Assembly: GCF_904846345.1 (NCBI RefSeq)
Contig: NZ_CAJHAJ010000001.1
Location: 372,001 to 436,000 of the forward strand
Direction of reading: 5' to 3'
DNA from: Psychrobacter maritimus
GTDB taxonomy: Bacteria; Pseudomonadota; Gammaproteobacteria; Pseudomonadales; Moraxellaceae
DNA length: 64,000 nucleotides
Shown one piece after another: positions 8,600 to 18,898 of the stretch. The notes under the pieces are model-generated. The model was not told the origin of the DNA, searched no databases, and worked only from the letters and a program-made list of their open reading frames with translations. Both the position numbers and the translations under genes were made by a program. Position 1 is the first letter of the stretch, and the number at the start of each line of letters is the position of its first letter.

Positions 8600-9259
8600 A
8601 TGACTTCGCTGACTACCGTGCGCGTGCGTTATCAAACGATTGAAATTGGCAGCACCGACATCCACATTTGTACTTTACGTGACAATCAACAATTTAGTGA
8701 CCCTGATAATGAGGCATCAGACCTCGGTATTTGCTCGGCGTCATGGCCGATGTTTGGCGTGATTTGGCCATCAAGCTTGGTGCTCGCCAATCATATGCTT
8801 GATTATGATATTGCGGGCAAGCGTATCTTGGAAGTTGGCTGCGGCATGGCGCTCTCTAGTCTGCTACTTAACCATCGCCATGCCGATATTACCGCGACTG
8901 ATTATCATCCAACAGTTGAGTATTTCCTTGATAGAAATACCACACTAAATAATAATAAAGAGATTAACTTTGAGCGCTTAGACTGGGCCGAAGACAATAG
9001 CCATCTTGGCAAGTTCGATATCATTATCGGTAGCGATTTGCTTTATGAAGACCAGCATATTGATATCTTGGCGGAGTTTATCGAACGTCATGCACTGCCA
9101 ACTTGTGAAGTTATTGTCGTTGACCCTGGGCGCGGGCGCAAAAACAAGTTGACCAATAAGATGGTTGAATTTGGTTTTAGCAGTAAGCACGTTAAACCTG
9201 AGGACACCACTTATCTTGAACTACCATTCAAAGGGCATATTTTGACCTTTTCGCGTTAA
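8600..9259 (+). CDS. SAM-dependent methyltransferase, METTL21/Nnt1-like
   Basis: Class I methyltransferase of 219 residues. Motif I is RILEVGCGMALSSLLL, followed by the acidic ITATDYHP. The post-core sequence IIGSDLLYEDQHIDILAEFI matches the lysine/N-terminal protein methyltransferase group (METTL21/Nnt1 type) rather than small-molecule enzymes, so a protein substrate is plausible but not shown. I start at the ATG with AGGACAG upstream. The frame extends to a GTG at 8549, but that adds a hydrophobic tail that does not fit the family. It is monocistronic with a strong terminator. Confidence 0.82.
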   Translation: MTSLTTVRVRYQTIEIGSTDIHICTLRDNQQFSDPDNEASDLGICSASWPMFGVIWPSSLVLANHMLDYDIAGKRILEVGCGMALSSLLLNHRHADITATDYHPTVEYFLDRNTTLNNNKEINFERLDWAEDNSHLGKFDIIIGSDLLYEDQHIDILAEFIERHALPTCEVIVVDPGRGRKNKLTNKMVEFGFSSKHVKPEDTTYLELPFKGHILTFSR

Positions 9260-9287
9260 AATCTGAAAAACCAATAACTTATATAAT

Positions 9288-9320
9288 AAAAAAAGACGCC
9301 ATTCCACGGCGTCTTTTTTA
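9288..9320. terminator. Bidirectional terminator
   Basis: AAAAGACGCC pairs with GGCGTCTTTT around a 7-base loop, with A-run and T-run flanks. It serves the methyltransferase gene on the plus strand and the HdeD-like gene on the minus strand, which converge here. Confidence 0.92.
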
Positions 9321-9370
9321 TGCATTTTATAGCGTGATTTATTGCTAGTGTCATTTATAAGTTTATGAGT

Positions 9371-9892
9371 TTATAAGCGTCTAACCAAAGGTGGTTGCAC
9401 ACGTGAATACATGATTAACGAGATGCCGTTAGAGATCAGCTCAACGGCTAATAGGACGCCGAGAATATAGGTCGCTGACTGCGGATAGCTGGTAAATATC
9501 ATGATAGCCAACGCAATCGAGATAAGCCCTGAGATTAATATCGGCACAAAAGCAACGGTTCTACGTAAACCAAAAGCAACTATCACTCTGACAATACCCG
9601 TTGCCATAAATAAGATAGCAATTACCATGGTCAAGGTTAAAATACCTTGTAGCGGGTTTTGTAGCAGCTCAATACCGATAAATATGCCAAGCACACCGCC
9701 AATGGCCGCTAGCACTTTACCCGTCGTGGTATAAGCACGGAACAGGGCAATAAACTGTAAGATACCAACAAGAAGGAATACAAACCCAGCCAGTTGTTCA
9801 GCAGCGAAACTGGCGCTAAGAGGATTGAAAAAAGCAAAGATACCGCCAAGAATACTAATGATACCAACCACCAGCCATAATGTACGACTCAT
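9371..9892 (-). CDS. HdeD/DUF308 family membrane protein
   Basis: 173-residue inner-membrane protein with about six hydrophobic segments in three helix pairs, as in HdeD (acid-stress membrane protein of E. coli). Features are the first helix LWLVVGIISILGGIFAFFNP, the Gly-rich second pair AAIGGVLGIFIGIELLQNP, and the third pair starting at FVPILISGLISIALAIMIFT. Each pair ends in a similar NP/SYP turn, which shows the internal repeat of the family. AGGAGGAGAG sits just before the ATG. The biochemical role is unknown even in E. coli, so acid resistance is only the family association. Confidence 0.85.
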   Translation of the reverse strand: MSRTLWLVVGIISILGGIFAFFNPLSASFAAEQLAGFVFLLVGILQFIALFRAYTTTGKVLAAIGGVLGIFIGIELLQNPLQGILTLTMVIAILFMATGIVRVIVAFGLRRTVAFVPILISGLISIALAIMIFTSYPQSATYILGVLLAVELISNGISLIMYSRVQPPLVRRL

Positions 9893-10081
9893 AAGACTCT
9901 CCTCCTATTTAATAAAAATTAAATTATATCGCAGAGCATTTACACTCTTGTATGACGGTCGTAATAGATTCAAATAGTCCTGTTACTATCTAAGCGTGAA
10001 CATTGCATTGTCATCATAAGCCTGCTAATCGCTATTTTACTCACACCCCTATTTCTTCTCTCTCAGCTACCTAATGATAAA

Positions 10082-11227
10082 TTATGCCATCGTAATCATC
10101 TGCCAACCAGCCGTTGTTTGATACTTATCTTGATGGGCAAAGAGCGGATGTTTTTGCGCTTCCGCAAGCGTGAGCACTGGCGTCACGCAAACATCAACGG
10201 CGCTAAATATTTCTTGCCAATGCGCCAGTGTTTGACTGGCAAACTTTTCTATCATGGCTTGCTCGGCTTTTTTACTTTCAGCGGTATTTGGCATAAAGCC
10301 GCGCTGCCAATGAGCATCAACGTATTCAGACAAATCCAACGTCTCGCACAACAATCGCCAAAATTTAAATTCTAATGAGCCGACTGCCATATGACGACCA
10401 TCTTGGGTTTTATACAACCGATAGCAAGGTAACACGCCGCCTAAAAAATCATTCTGAGGCTCTGGGCGTTGTCCATTTATGTTTTCCATCATATCGGCAG
10501 TTGCTTTTGGCATTACTAAATGATGATATAAGCTATGCGTCATGCTGACGGCGATATGGCGCCCGCGCCCGGTGTTTTTAGCAGCAAATACCGCGGCCAA
10601 TAAGGCAATGACGGCAGTATCACTGCCACCAGCCAAGTCGGCAAACTGCATATTGGGCATGGCTTGCTCGCCTGTAGCGGTCTTTAATTGTGCCAAAGTC
10701 CCACTCATCGCCATAAAATTGATATCGTGACCCGCTTTGGCCGTCCAAGATTCAGCCGTTTCATCAAGAGCATCAGCAATCCCGTAACCAGTGATAGAGA
10801 CCATGACGAGCTTTGGATTGATAGCATGTAAAGTGGCAGCATCTAAACCCATACCTAGCAGCACTTCAGGACGAAAGCTATCAAGCATGACATCGGCATC
10901 CTTGATATGGGCTTTGATAGTTTCAATCCCTGCTGCACTGCGAAAATCGATTTTTTCGCAGTGCTTCCCATGGTTTAAAGCTTTAAACAATTCACCAAAC
11001 GCCCGTCCTGGGTCGCCATTTTCTGGTTCGATTTTGACAATCTCTGCCCCCAAATCAGCAAGTAGGCGCGTCGCAAATGGACCGGGTAAATTACGCGTCA
11101 AATCGACTACCTTTAAACCGTGTAAGCAATCAGCCATCATGTCTGTCATTGAATGATTGTTAATCGAAGAGCTGGGCGTTGAATAACAGGGTATTGAAGA
11201 GCTGGGCATTGAATCACTATTAACCAT
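10082..11227 (-). CDS. Alpha-methylacyl-CoA racemase-like CaiB/BaiF CoA transferase
   Basis: 381 residues. The core opens with LHGLKVVDLTRNLPGPFATR and LGAEIVKIEPENGDPGR. AGHDINFMAMSG and MQFADLAGG carry the His and Asp that act as catalytic acid/base in AMACR, so 2-methylacyl-CoA epimerisation fits better than CoA transfer. I start at the ATG at 11227, which overlaps the upstream stop and has GAGGTG eight bases before it. The first about 30 residues are then a tail built from 15-bp repeats. The alternative ATG at 11149 lacks a ribosome site but matches the normal family start. It is last in the beta-oxidation operon. Confidence 0.85.
   Translation of the reverse strand: MVNSDSMPSSSIPCYSTPSSSINNHSMTDMMADCLHGLKVVDLTRNLPGPFATRLLADLGAEIVKIEPENGDPGRAFGELFKALNHGKHCEKIDFRSAAGIETIKAHIKDADVMLDSFRPEVLLGMGLDAATLHAINPKLVMVSITGYGIADALDETAESWTAKAGHDINFMAMSGTLAQLKTATGEQAMPNMQFADLAGGSDTAVIALLAAVFAAKNTGRGRHIAVSMTHSLYHHLVMPKATADMMENINGQRPEPQNDFLGGVLPCYRLYKTQDGRHMAVGSLEFKFWRLLCETLDLSEYVDAHWQRGFMPNTAESKKAEQAMIEKFASQTLAHWQEIFSAVDVCVTPVLTLAEAQKHPLFAHQDKYQTTAGWQMITMA
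11144..11218 (-). repeat. 15-bp in-frame tandem array at racemase N-terminus
   Basis: Five 15-bp units on the reverse strand encode SDSMP, SSSIP, CYSTP, SSSIN and NHSMT. AGCTCTTC recurs in two units and TTCAATG in the outer ones. The array sits between the upstream stop codon and the conserved start of the racemase domain. Confidence 0.85.
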
Positions 11228-13406
11228 CTGCAAACACCTCGCCTTTATTAGCCATCTCAACCAAAATCTGGGCAGGCTCAAAACGTGCGCCATATTTTGC
11301 GGCAAGTTTGCGACTACGCGCAACGAACTGCTCTACACCTGTGGCATTGATAAATTGTAAGGTGCCGCCTTGATGCGGGGCAAACCCCCAACCAAAGATA
11401 GAGCCTACGTTAGCTTCAGCGACAGAACGCAAAATCCCTTCTTCATAGCAGCGCGCTGACTCATTGGCTTGGATATAAAGTAGACGATCAATCAGCTCTT
11501 GCATGTCAGGCTGCTCAGCAAGTGGCGGATATAGCTCAGTCAGCGCGGGCCATAGCTGTTTATCATTTTGACCCTCAGCATTTTGCGCATAATCATAAAA
11601 ACCTTTACCGACTTTTTTACCTAAGCGCTCATGGTCTTTTACCAGCGTAGTAAGCACCGCTTCTGCAGGGTGACTGACCCAGTCTTTACCCTCAGCAAGG
11701 GTATCTTTTTTGGACTGCGCCATAATCAACATCGATAAATCAAGCGAGACTTCGTCCTCCAGCGCCAGTGGCGGCATCGGCATGCCAGCTTTAAGACCTG
11801 CGACCTCGATACGGCGCGGATGCACGCCCTCGCCTAACATCGCGATGCCCTCTGACACATAAGTGCCAAACACGCGCGAGGTATAAAAACCGCGACTGTC
11901 ATTGACGACGATAGGCGTCTTGCCAATTTGCAGCACAAAATCAAAGGCTTTTGCTAACGTTGCATCATCGGTCTGCGCGCCCATGATAATTTCAACCAAG
12001 GGCATCTTATCGACGGGCGAGAAAAAGTGCAGCCCGATAAATTGCGTCGGACGTTTGCTTGCTACCGCTAAGCTGGTGATAGGAATGGTTGAGGTATTAG
12101 ACGCATAAACGGCTGATTCAGGAATAATTGCTTCGGCTTGCTCGGTGCACTTGGCTTTGATATCACGATTTTCAAATACCGCTTCAATGACCAAATCACA
12201 ACCTGCAATATCGTTATAAGATGTCGTGGTTTGGATTTTACTTAATAACCCTGCTTTTTTGGTAGCGTTTGAGCGACCGCGGCTAATGGCTTTATCCAAT
12301 AGCTTTTCTGAATACTGTTTGCCTGTATTGGCGTTCTCAATACTGGTATCTAATAGCACCACATCGATGCCCGCTTTGGCAGCAACATAAGCAATCCCCG
12401 CGCCCATCATCCCTGCGCCAAGTACTGCAACCTTATTTACTTTTTGACGCTCAAAACCCTTAGGACGTGACTGACCTTTTTTAATTTGATTAAGCTGCGT
12501 CCACATCGAGGTAATCATATTATTCGATTCAGGCGACAGCACACAAGCGACGAAGTAATTGGACTCCACTTCAAGCCCAGCGTCGATATCGAGCAAACTG
12601 CCTTCAAAGACGCAAGACATAATATGAATAATAGCGGGATAATTGCCATGTGATTTTTGATAGGCTAGCGCTGGGGCAATAGACAGCATTTGCGAGTTTT
12701 TTGGCTGATTGGCATTGCCACCTGGAATTTTAAAACCCTTGATATCCCACGGCTGCTGCGCGTTAGGATTGGCTTTAATCCATGCTTTAGCTTGGCTGAG
12801 CATGTCAGCTTCATCACTCGCGAGGGCATCGATAAAGCCCAGCTCCTTTGCCCGGCTGGCACTGACTATCTGACCTTGAGTCATCATCTCAAGCGACTTT
12901 TGCATGCCGATGAGGCGCATCAAGCGCTGAGTCCCACCGCCGCCCGGTAATAAACCTAGCTTTACCTCAGGCAGACCAAACTTGGCGGTAGGCTGATCGA
13001 TAGCGAGTCGATAATGACAGCCCAACGCTACCTCAAGGCCACCGCCAAGCGCAGTGCCAGTCATCGCAGCAACGACAGGTTTACCGCATTTCTCAAGTTG
13101 ACGCATACTTGATTTGAGATTCTCAACCAGCTCAAAAGCTTGCTCATGGGTTTGAATGTTCGCCAGCTGATCGATATCAGCGCCCGCAATAAAACTGTCT
13201 TTACCTGAGGTGATAATTAAGCCTTTAGCGGATTCATCATTGATAAAAGCGTCGCTTAAAGCTGCAAACGATTGATTAAAGTTATCATCAATCACATTCA
13301 TCTTTCGATCAGCTTGATCAATAGTGACGGTCACAATACCTTCATCATCACGTTTAGCTGAAAAGTTTGCCAGCTCATTAATTATTTGGGTGCAGTCCAT
13401 GCTCAT
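11220..13406 (-). CDS. Bifunctional enoyl-CoA hydratase / 3-hydroxyacyl-CoA dehydrogenase (FadJ/FadB type)
   Basis: Multifunctional beta-oxidation alpha subunit of 728 residues (E. coli FadB 729, FadJ 714). The N-terminal crotonase domain (about 1-200) has the oxyanion and catalytic stretches FIAGADIDQL, ALGGGLEVALGCHYRLA and GLPEVKLGLLPGGGGTQR, with both glutamates. The dehydrogenase domain starts near residue 325 with GAGMMGAGIAYVAAKAG and carries HFFSPVDKMPLVEII with the catalytic histidine. GGAAGA precedes the ATG. It lies between the thiolase and racemase genes on the same strand. I cannot decide between FadB and FadJ by eye. Confidence 0.94.
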   Translation of the reverse strand: MSMDCTQIINELANFSAKRDDEGIVTVTIDQADRKMNVIDDNFNQSFAALSDAFINDESAKGLIITSGKDSFIAGADIDQLANIQTHEQAFELVENLKSSMRQLEKCGKPVVAAMTGTALGGGLEVALGCHYRLAIDQPTAKFGLPEVKLGLLPGGGGTQRLMRLIGMQKSLEMMTQGQIVSASRAKELGFIDALASDEADMLSQAKAWIKANPNAQQPWDIKGFKIPGGNANQPKNSQMLSIAPALAYQKSHGNYPAIIHIMSCVFEGSLLDIDAGLEVESNYFVACVLSPESNNMITSMWTQLNQIKKGQSRPKGFERQKVNKVAVLGAGMMGAGIAYVAAKAGIDVVLLDTSIENANTGKQYSEKLLDKAISRGRSNATKKAGLLSKIQTTTSYNDIAGCDLVIEAVFENRDIKAKCTEQAEAIIPESAVYASNTSTIPITSLAVASKRPTQFIGLHFFSPVDKMPLVEIIMGAQTDDATLAKAFDFVLQIGKTPIVVNDSRGFYTSRVFGTYVSEGIAMLGEGVHPRRIEVAGLKAGMPMPPLALEDEVSLDLSMLIMAQSKKDTLAEGKDWVSHPAEAVLTTLVKDHERLGKKVGKGFYDYAQNAEGQNDKQLWPALTELYPPLAEQPDMQELIDRLLYIQANESARCYEEGILRSVAEANVGSIFGWGFAPHQGGTLQFINATGVEQFVARSRKLAAKYGARFEPAQILVEMANKGEVFADG

Positions 13407-13462
13407 TATTCTTCCTTTTTTACATTCAAATGTCTTATTTAACCACTAGTATTAACGATAAC

Positions 13463-14671
13463 TTATACACGCTCAATGATGGTCGCGATGCCCATACCGC
13501 CACCAACGCATAAGCTAATAATGGCGGTTTTTAGGTTACGACGCTCAAGCTCTTCAAGGACGGTAGTAAGCAGCATCGCACCCGTTGCACCTAATGGATG
13601 ACCCATAGCAATCGCACCGCCATTGACGTTGACTTTATCGAGTGAAATGCCCAAATCTTTTGCTGTTTTCATCGGTATCGCCGCAAAGGCTTCGTTAATC
13701 TCCCATAGGTCAATATCAGCGGCGGTCATACCGGCTTTTTTCAGCGCTTTTTGGCAAGCAGGCGTTGGACCAGTTAGCATAATAGACGGCTCAGAACCGA
13801 TAACTGAGGCCATAATGACTTTCGCCCGTGGACGCAAACCTGCTTTTTTACCCGCCGCTACACTACCCAATAAACAAAGCGCGGCGCCATCAACGATACC
13901 AGAGGAGTTACCCGCATGATGGACATGATTGATACGCTCGATACTGGTGTATTTATCTAGCAAAACACTATCAAAGCCCAGCGCGCCAAGCTTGGCAAAA
14001 GACGGTTTTAATCCTGCTAACGTATCAACCGTGGTATTAGGACGAATGGTCTCGTCTTTATCAAGTAGCAAACGCCCATTTAAATCATGGACAGGCATTA
14101 CGGCATTATCATAGTAACCAGCAGACCATGCGTTAGCAGCGCGCTGATGTGATTCGGTGGCAAAGGCATCGACATCCGTACGACTAAAGCCTTCGAGAGT
14201 AGCAATGGTATCGGCACCCACCCCTTGCGGCGCAAAGCCCGTGGCAGCATTCACGCGCGGATCGGTTGCCCAAGCACCGCCATCTGAGCCCATTGGTACA
14301 CGGCTCATCGATTCAACGCCGCCTGCTACCACCATATCCTCCATACCTGACATGATTTTGCTGGCTGCTAAATTAATGGACTCAAGCCCTGAGGCGCAAA
14401 AACGCGACAAGGTTACCCCAGCGACGCTTTCATGCCAGCCTGCATCAAGCACCGCAATACGGGCAATGTCTGCGCCTTGTTCGCCGACTGGCGTCACGCA
14501 GCCAAGCACCACATCATCAACCAAGCTGGTATCTAAATCATTGCGCTGCTGCATGGCATTAAGTAAGGTGCGAACCAGCCAAATGGGCGTTACTTGATTT
14601 AAGCTGCCGCCCGCTTTGCCTTTGCCACGCGGGGTACGAATGGCATCGTAAATATAAGCCGTCTGAATCAT
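13463..14671 (-). CDS. Acetyl-CoA C-acyltransferase (thiolase)
   Basis: Performs the thiolytic last step of beta-oxidation, releasing acetyl-CoA or propionyl-CoA. 402 residues. The acyl-accepting cysteine is in [17 protein letters not shown], the catalytic histidine in [13 protein letters not shown] and the second cysteine in [13 protein letters not shown], which ends the protein as in all degradative thiolases. ATAAGGAC precedes the ATG. The fused hydratase/dehydrogenase begins 56 bases downstream and the acyl-CoA dehydrogenase lies upstream, so the set forms a full oxidation spiral. The chain-length preference cannot be read from the sequence. Confidence 0.95.
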   Translation of the reverse strand: MIQTAYIYDAIRTPRGKGKAGGSLNQVTPIWLVRTLLNAMQQRNDLDTSLVDDVVLGCVTPVGEQGADIARIAVLDAGWHESVAGVTLSRFCASGLESINLAASKIMSGMEDMVVAGGVESMSRVPMGSDGGAWATDPRVNAATGFAPQGVGADTIATLEGFSRTDVDAFATESHQRAANAWSAGYYDNAVMPVHDLNGRLLLDKDETIRPNTTVDTLAGLKPSFAKLGALGFDSVLLDKYTSIERINHVHHAGNSSGIVDGAALCLLGSVAAGKKAGLRPRAKVIMASVIGSEPSIMLTGPTPACQKALKKAGMTAADIDLWEINEAFAAIPMKTAKDLGISLDKVNVNGGAIAMGHPLGATGAMLLTTVLEELERRNLKTAIISLCVGGGMGIATIIERV

Positions 14672-14683
14672 GCTATGTCCTTA

Positions 14684-14763
14684 TAGTCTTAAAAATTTAT
14701 AATCTTAGAAGCCTGTAATCTTAGAAACTTGTAGTTTTAAAAACCTGTAGTTTTAAAGGTTGG
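14684..14763. repeat. 16-bp tandem array between thiolase and acyl-CoA dehydrogenase genes
   Basis: TAATCTTAGAAGCCTG, TAATCTTAGAAACTTG, TAGTTTTAAAAACCTG and TAGTTTTAAAGGTTGG are consecutive 16-bp units (14700-14763). A degenerate copy lies at 14684-14699. The array fills most of the intergenic gap. Confidence 0.88.
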
Positions 14764-14776
14764 TTTAAATGAAAAA

Positions 14777-15928
14777 TTACATAAAGCGTGACGCCAGCTC
14801 TTTCATAATCTCATTGGTACCACCGTAGATTTTCTGCACCCGCGCATCGGCATATAAGCGCGCAATCGGATACTCCATCATGTAGCCATAACCGCCAAAT
14901 AACTGTACGCACTCATCCATGACGATACATTGTTTTTCGGTTACCCAATATTTGATTAAAGCAGCATGCTGTACCGTTAGTTTATTCTCTACTAAGGCTT
15001 CGATAGCAGCATCGCAAAGGGCACTGGAGGCAATGTAATGGCTATTGCATTCGGCTAATTTAAAGCGGGTATTTTGAAAGCTCCAAACAGGCTTGCCAAA
15101 AGCGGTGCGCTCTTTGGTGTAATCAATGGTCAAATCCAATGCCAGTTTCATCGCCCCAATTGCAGCCAATGCCACAATCAAACGCTCTTGCGGTAGCTCT
15201 TGCATCAATTGTGCAAAGCCTAAGCCTTCAACCGTACCTAATAAATTGGCTTGCGGCACGCGCATATTATTAAAAAACAACTCAGAAGTATCTTGGGATG
15301 CCATACCAAGTTTTTTAAGCTTTTTGCCGCGCTCAAACCCCGGCGCATTGTCGGTTTCGACCACGATTAAGGAGACGCCTTTAGCGCCAAGGGAGCGGTC
15401 CGTTTTGCAAGCGACGATGATTAGATTACCCAGTTGACCATTGGTAATAAAAGTCTTTGAGCCGTTAATAATATAGTCATCGCCGTCTTTGACTGCATAG
15501 GTTTTGATGTTTTGCAAATCTGAGCCCGTGCCCGGCTCAGTCATAGCTATCGCACCGATTAACTCGCCGGTTGCCATTTTGGGTAGCCATGCCTGCTTTT
15601 GCGCTTCAGTACCGTGATGTAAAATATAAGGCGCGACAATCCCTGAATGTAAAAAGCCACCGAAACCTGCTTGATTGGCTTCAGATTGTGCATAAATCAG
15701 CGCCGCTTCATGGCGAAAATCACCACCGGCGCCGCCGTATTCTTCTGGCATTGAAGCACATAAAAATCCCATCTCGCCAGCTTCTAGCCAAGCCTCACGA
15801 TCGAGCATGCCATTTTCACGCCATTTTTCATCATGCGCTTCCCAATCTCTAAAGACTTTAAGCGCACTCTCATGCAGCATCTCAATCTCTTCGTCCATCC
15901 ATTTTGGCTTAAAGCAGGCAATAGTCAT
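14777..15928 (-). CDS. Acyl-CoA dehydrogenase
   Basis: FAD enzyme of 383 residues that introduces the alpha-beta double bond in an acyl-CoA and passes electrons to ETF. Motifs are the FAD/substrate stretch GAIAMTEPGTGSDLQNIKT, the middle-domain NGSKTFITNGQ, and the C-terminal QLFGGYGYMMEYPIARLY and IYGGTNEIMKE, where the glutamate of GTNEI is in the place of the catalytic base of medium/long-chain and isovaleryl enzymes. AAGGATGG precedes the ATG. It is the first gene of the beta-oxidation operon; its promoter must lie in the 490-base gap upstream. The substrate is not evident. Confidence 0.93.
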   Translation of the reverse strand: MTIACFKPKWMDEEIEMLHESALKVFRDWEAHDEKWRENGMLDREAWLEAGEMGFLCASMPEEYGGAGGDFRHEAALIYAQSEANQAGFGGFLHSGIVAPYILHHGTEAQKQAWLPKMATGELIGAIAMTEPGTGSDLQNIKTYAVKDGDDYIINGSKTFITNGQLGNLIIVACKTDRSLGAKGVSLIVVETDNAPGFERGKKLKKLGMASQDTSELFFNNMRVPQANLLGTVEGLGFAQLMQELPQERLIVALAAIGAMKLALDLTIDYTKERTAFGKPVWSFQNTRFKLAECNSHYIASSALCDAAIEALVENKLTVQHAALIKYWVTEKQCIVMDECVQLFGGYGYMMEYPIARLYADARVQKIYGGTNEIMKELASRFM

Positions 15929-16419
15929 TGATCCATCCTTGGTTTTAATTGGTCATCATTAGTATTCATTAATAGGTATAAGCTTGATATTGCTTTCATT
16001 ATTGATCAAGCCAGCCGCGATTTTGAGCATAAATAGGCTATTCGGGCTTATCAATATCATAACTGAGTTATTGATTGATAACTATCGGCATTTTCTTGGC
16101 TAACAATAGTAGTCTGCTTAGCGCTAATCAGTTAGCAATATCAGGTATCTCAGAAACTTTATACTGATAACCAATGTCTCTTATGATGGTTTCGCGCCAA
16201 ATCCTCGAGTGTATGGGTTGTGTGTTTTAGTCAAACTATCTGACTGCTTTGGGTTAATATAACCTCTACTCGCTATCCACATTTATTAGGTATTAGAACA
16301 GGCTACGATAATTTGGCACAGCAGATATTCTCAATTCTTTATCCCAATTATTTATAAACCTCCTTATAAAAACCCTTTATAAACAAATAAAATATCAACA
16401 ATAAAATAGGTAGAAAGTT
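15929..16419. other. Divergent intergenic region, acyl-CoA dehydrogenase / FrnE-like gene
   Basis: About 490 AT-rich bases between two divergent genes; both promoters must be here. No ORF, RNA gene or strong dyad was recognised. Confidence 0.5.
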
Positions 16420-17094
16420 ATGGAAAATTCAAAACAGACATTATCAAAACAGCCACTACGCATCGATATCGTCTCAGACGTGGTTTGTCCTTGGTGTATT
16501 ATCGGCTACCGTCAATTGGCTGAGGCGCTTAAGCAAACCAATACCGAACATGAAATACATTGGCATCCGTTTGAGCTAAACAGCAACATGCCAAGCGAAG
16601 GACAAAACTTACGCGAGCATATTATGGAGAAATATGGCTCAAGCAAGGAAGAGTCGGACGCTAGCCGCATTAGAATGACTGAGGCAGGCTCTGAAGTCGG
16701 TTTTGAGTTTAATTTCAATGACGATACCCGCATGCACAATACTTTTAATCTGCATCAGCTGCTGTACTGGGCAGATCAGCAAGGGCAAAAGCCGATGCAT
16801 GATTTAAAGCAGGCGTTATTCAGCGCTCACTTTACCAAGGGTCGCAATATTTCTGATAATGCGGTGCTTGCTGATATTGCCGCGGAAGTAGGACTTGATC
16901 GTAGCGAGGCGCTCGCGGTATTAGAAGAGCAGCGTTTTGCTAAAGAGGTACGTGCAGAAGAGCAGCATTGGCAACAGCAAGGCATTCAAAGTGTACCGGC
17001 GATGATTTTTAACGAGCGACATTTGGTCAGCGGCGCGCAGGGCGTGGAAAATTACGTCAATATTTTAGAGCAATTGGCCACTATGCAAGAGTAG
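16420..17094 (+). CDS. DsbA-family oxidoreductase, FrnE-like
   Basis: 224-residue thioredoxin-fold protein with the active site SDVVCPWCIIG (Cys23, Cys26) and a helical insertion. It lacks a signal peptide, so it is cytoplasmic, as in FrnE rather than periplasmic DsbA. The C-terminal VPAMIFNERHLVSGAQG contains the cis-proline loop (SVPAM) and the SGAQ motif of the 2-hydroxychromene isomerase/FrnE group. Likely a disulfide oxidoreductase or isomerase linked to oxidative stress. A GGTAGAAAG sequence precedes the ATG. It is probably transcribed on its own, with DUF2164 about 125 bases downstream on the same strand. Confidence 0.9.
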   Translation: MENSKQTLSKQPLRIDIVSDVVCPWCIIGYRQLAEALKQTNTEHEIHWHPFELNSNMPSEGQNLREHIMEKYGSSKEESDASRIRMTEAGSEVGFEFNFNDDTRMHNTFNLHQLLYWADQQGQKPMHDLKQALFSAHFTKGRNISDNAVLADIAAEVGLDRSEALAVLEEQRFAKEVRAEEQHWQQQGIQSVPAMIFNERHLVSGAQGVENYVNILEQLATMQE

Positions 17095-17220
17095 GTAATA
17101 AAGGAGCATTGCTTAATTTAACGGTTATTTAACATTTAGCTATCATTGAAATTTCAGTAATTATTTAAACATTTAAACATTGGACATCGTCATTGGCATG
17201 TCTCTTAGGAATAGTTTTAT

Positions 17221-17469
17221 ATGAGCAAAGATAAACTGATTACCTTATCAGATGAAGCAGAAGAAATCGTTTTGGATAAGCTGAGAGATTATATGAACGC
17301 AGAGTTTGATGTCGATATTGGTAATCTGCCCGCTAAGTTTTTATTAGACTTTATTATCGAAACCATAGGTCCACATTTATATAGTCAAGTGATTGAGGAT
17401 ATTGAACCTTGGCTATACGATAGATTCACGGCAGTGCTAGAAGATATGCATAGCTTTAAGAAAGACTAA
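17221..17469 (+). CDS. DUF2164 family protein
   Basis: 82 residues, acidic, no membrane segment. ITLSDEAEEIVLDKLRDYM followed by NLPAKFLLDFIIETIGPHLY matches the DUF2164 pattern of a short helical domain ending in an (F/L)LLDF...GPxxYN-like stretch, here with YSQVIEDIEPW. The function of the family is unknown. AGGAAT precedes the ATG. It is followed at once by a strong bidirectional terminator, so it ends the plus-strand unit that may begin with the FrnE-like gene. No sign of truncation. Confidence 0.8.
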   Translation: MSKDKLITLSDEAEEIVLDKLRDYMNAEFDVDIGNLPAKFLLDFIIETIGPHLYSQVIEDIEPWLYDRFTAVLEDMHSFKKD

Positions 17470-17480
17470 ACGATAAACAT

Positions 17481-17515
17481 AAAAATGCCGCCCCATAATA
17501 AGAGCGGCATTTTTA
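17481..17515. terminator. Bidirectional terminator
   Basis: AAAAATGCCGC pairs with GCGGCATTTTT around a 12-base loop. It terminates the DUF2164 gene on the plus strand and the converging adhC gene on the minus strand. Confidence 0.92.
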
Positions 17516-17575
17516 TTTTATAACACTGTTATTTTATAAGGCTAAATTTACAATCCCTATAATTAATAATGATGC

Positions 17576-18715
<1,140 letters not shown>

Positions 18716-18862
18716 TTAATTAATGTTATCGCTTATTGAGCACAGACCCATTCATCTTATAGTGCTGACTTAGTAGACACAAGCCACTGTTGTGCGAGCC
18801 CGTACAGCTTTAAACTTTTATACTGACCATTATAGTCGTTTCTGAAATGATAACAATGTGCT

Positions 18863-18876
18863 ATATTTGCAAATAT
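18863..18876. promoter_or_regulatory. 14-bp perfect palindrome between frmA and LysR gene
   Basis: ATATTTGCAAATAT is its own reverse complement. It lies 22 bases before the LysR start codon and about 160 bases before the frmA start. Position and symmetry suit a LysR-type operator for autoregulation, but this is inference. Confidence 0.45.
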
Positions 18877-18898
18877 CTTTTACACAGTGGTAATAATC

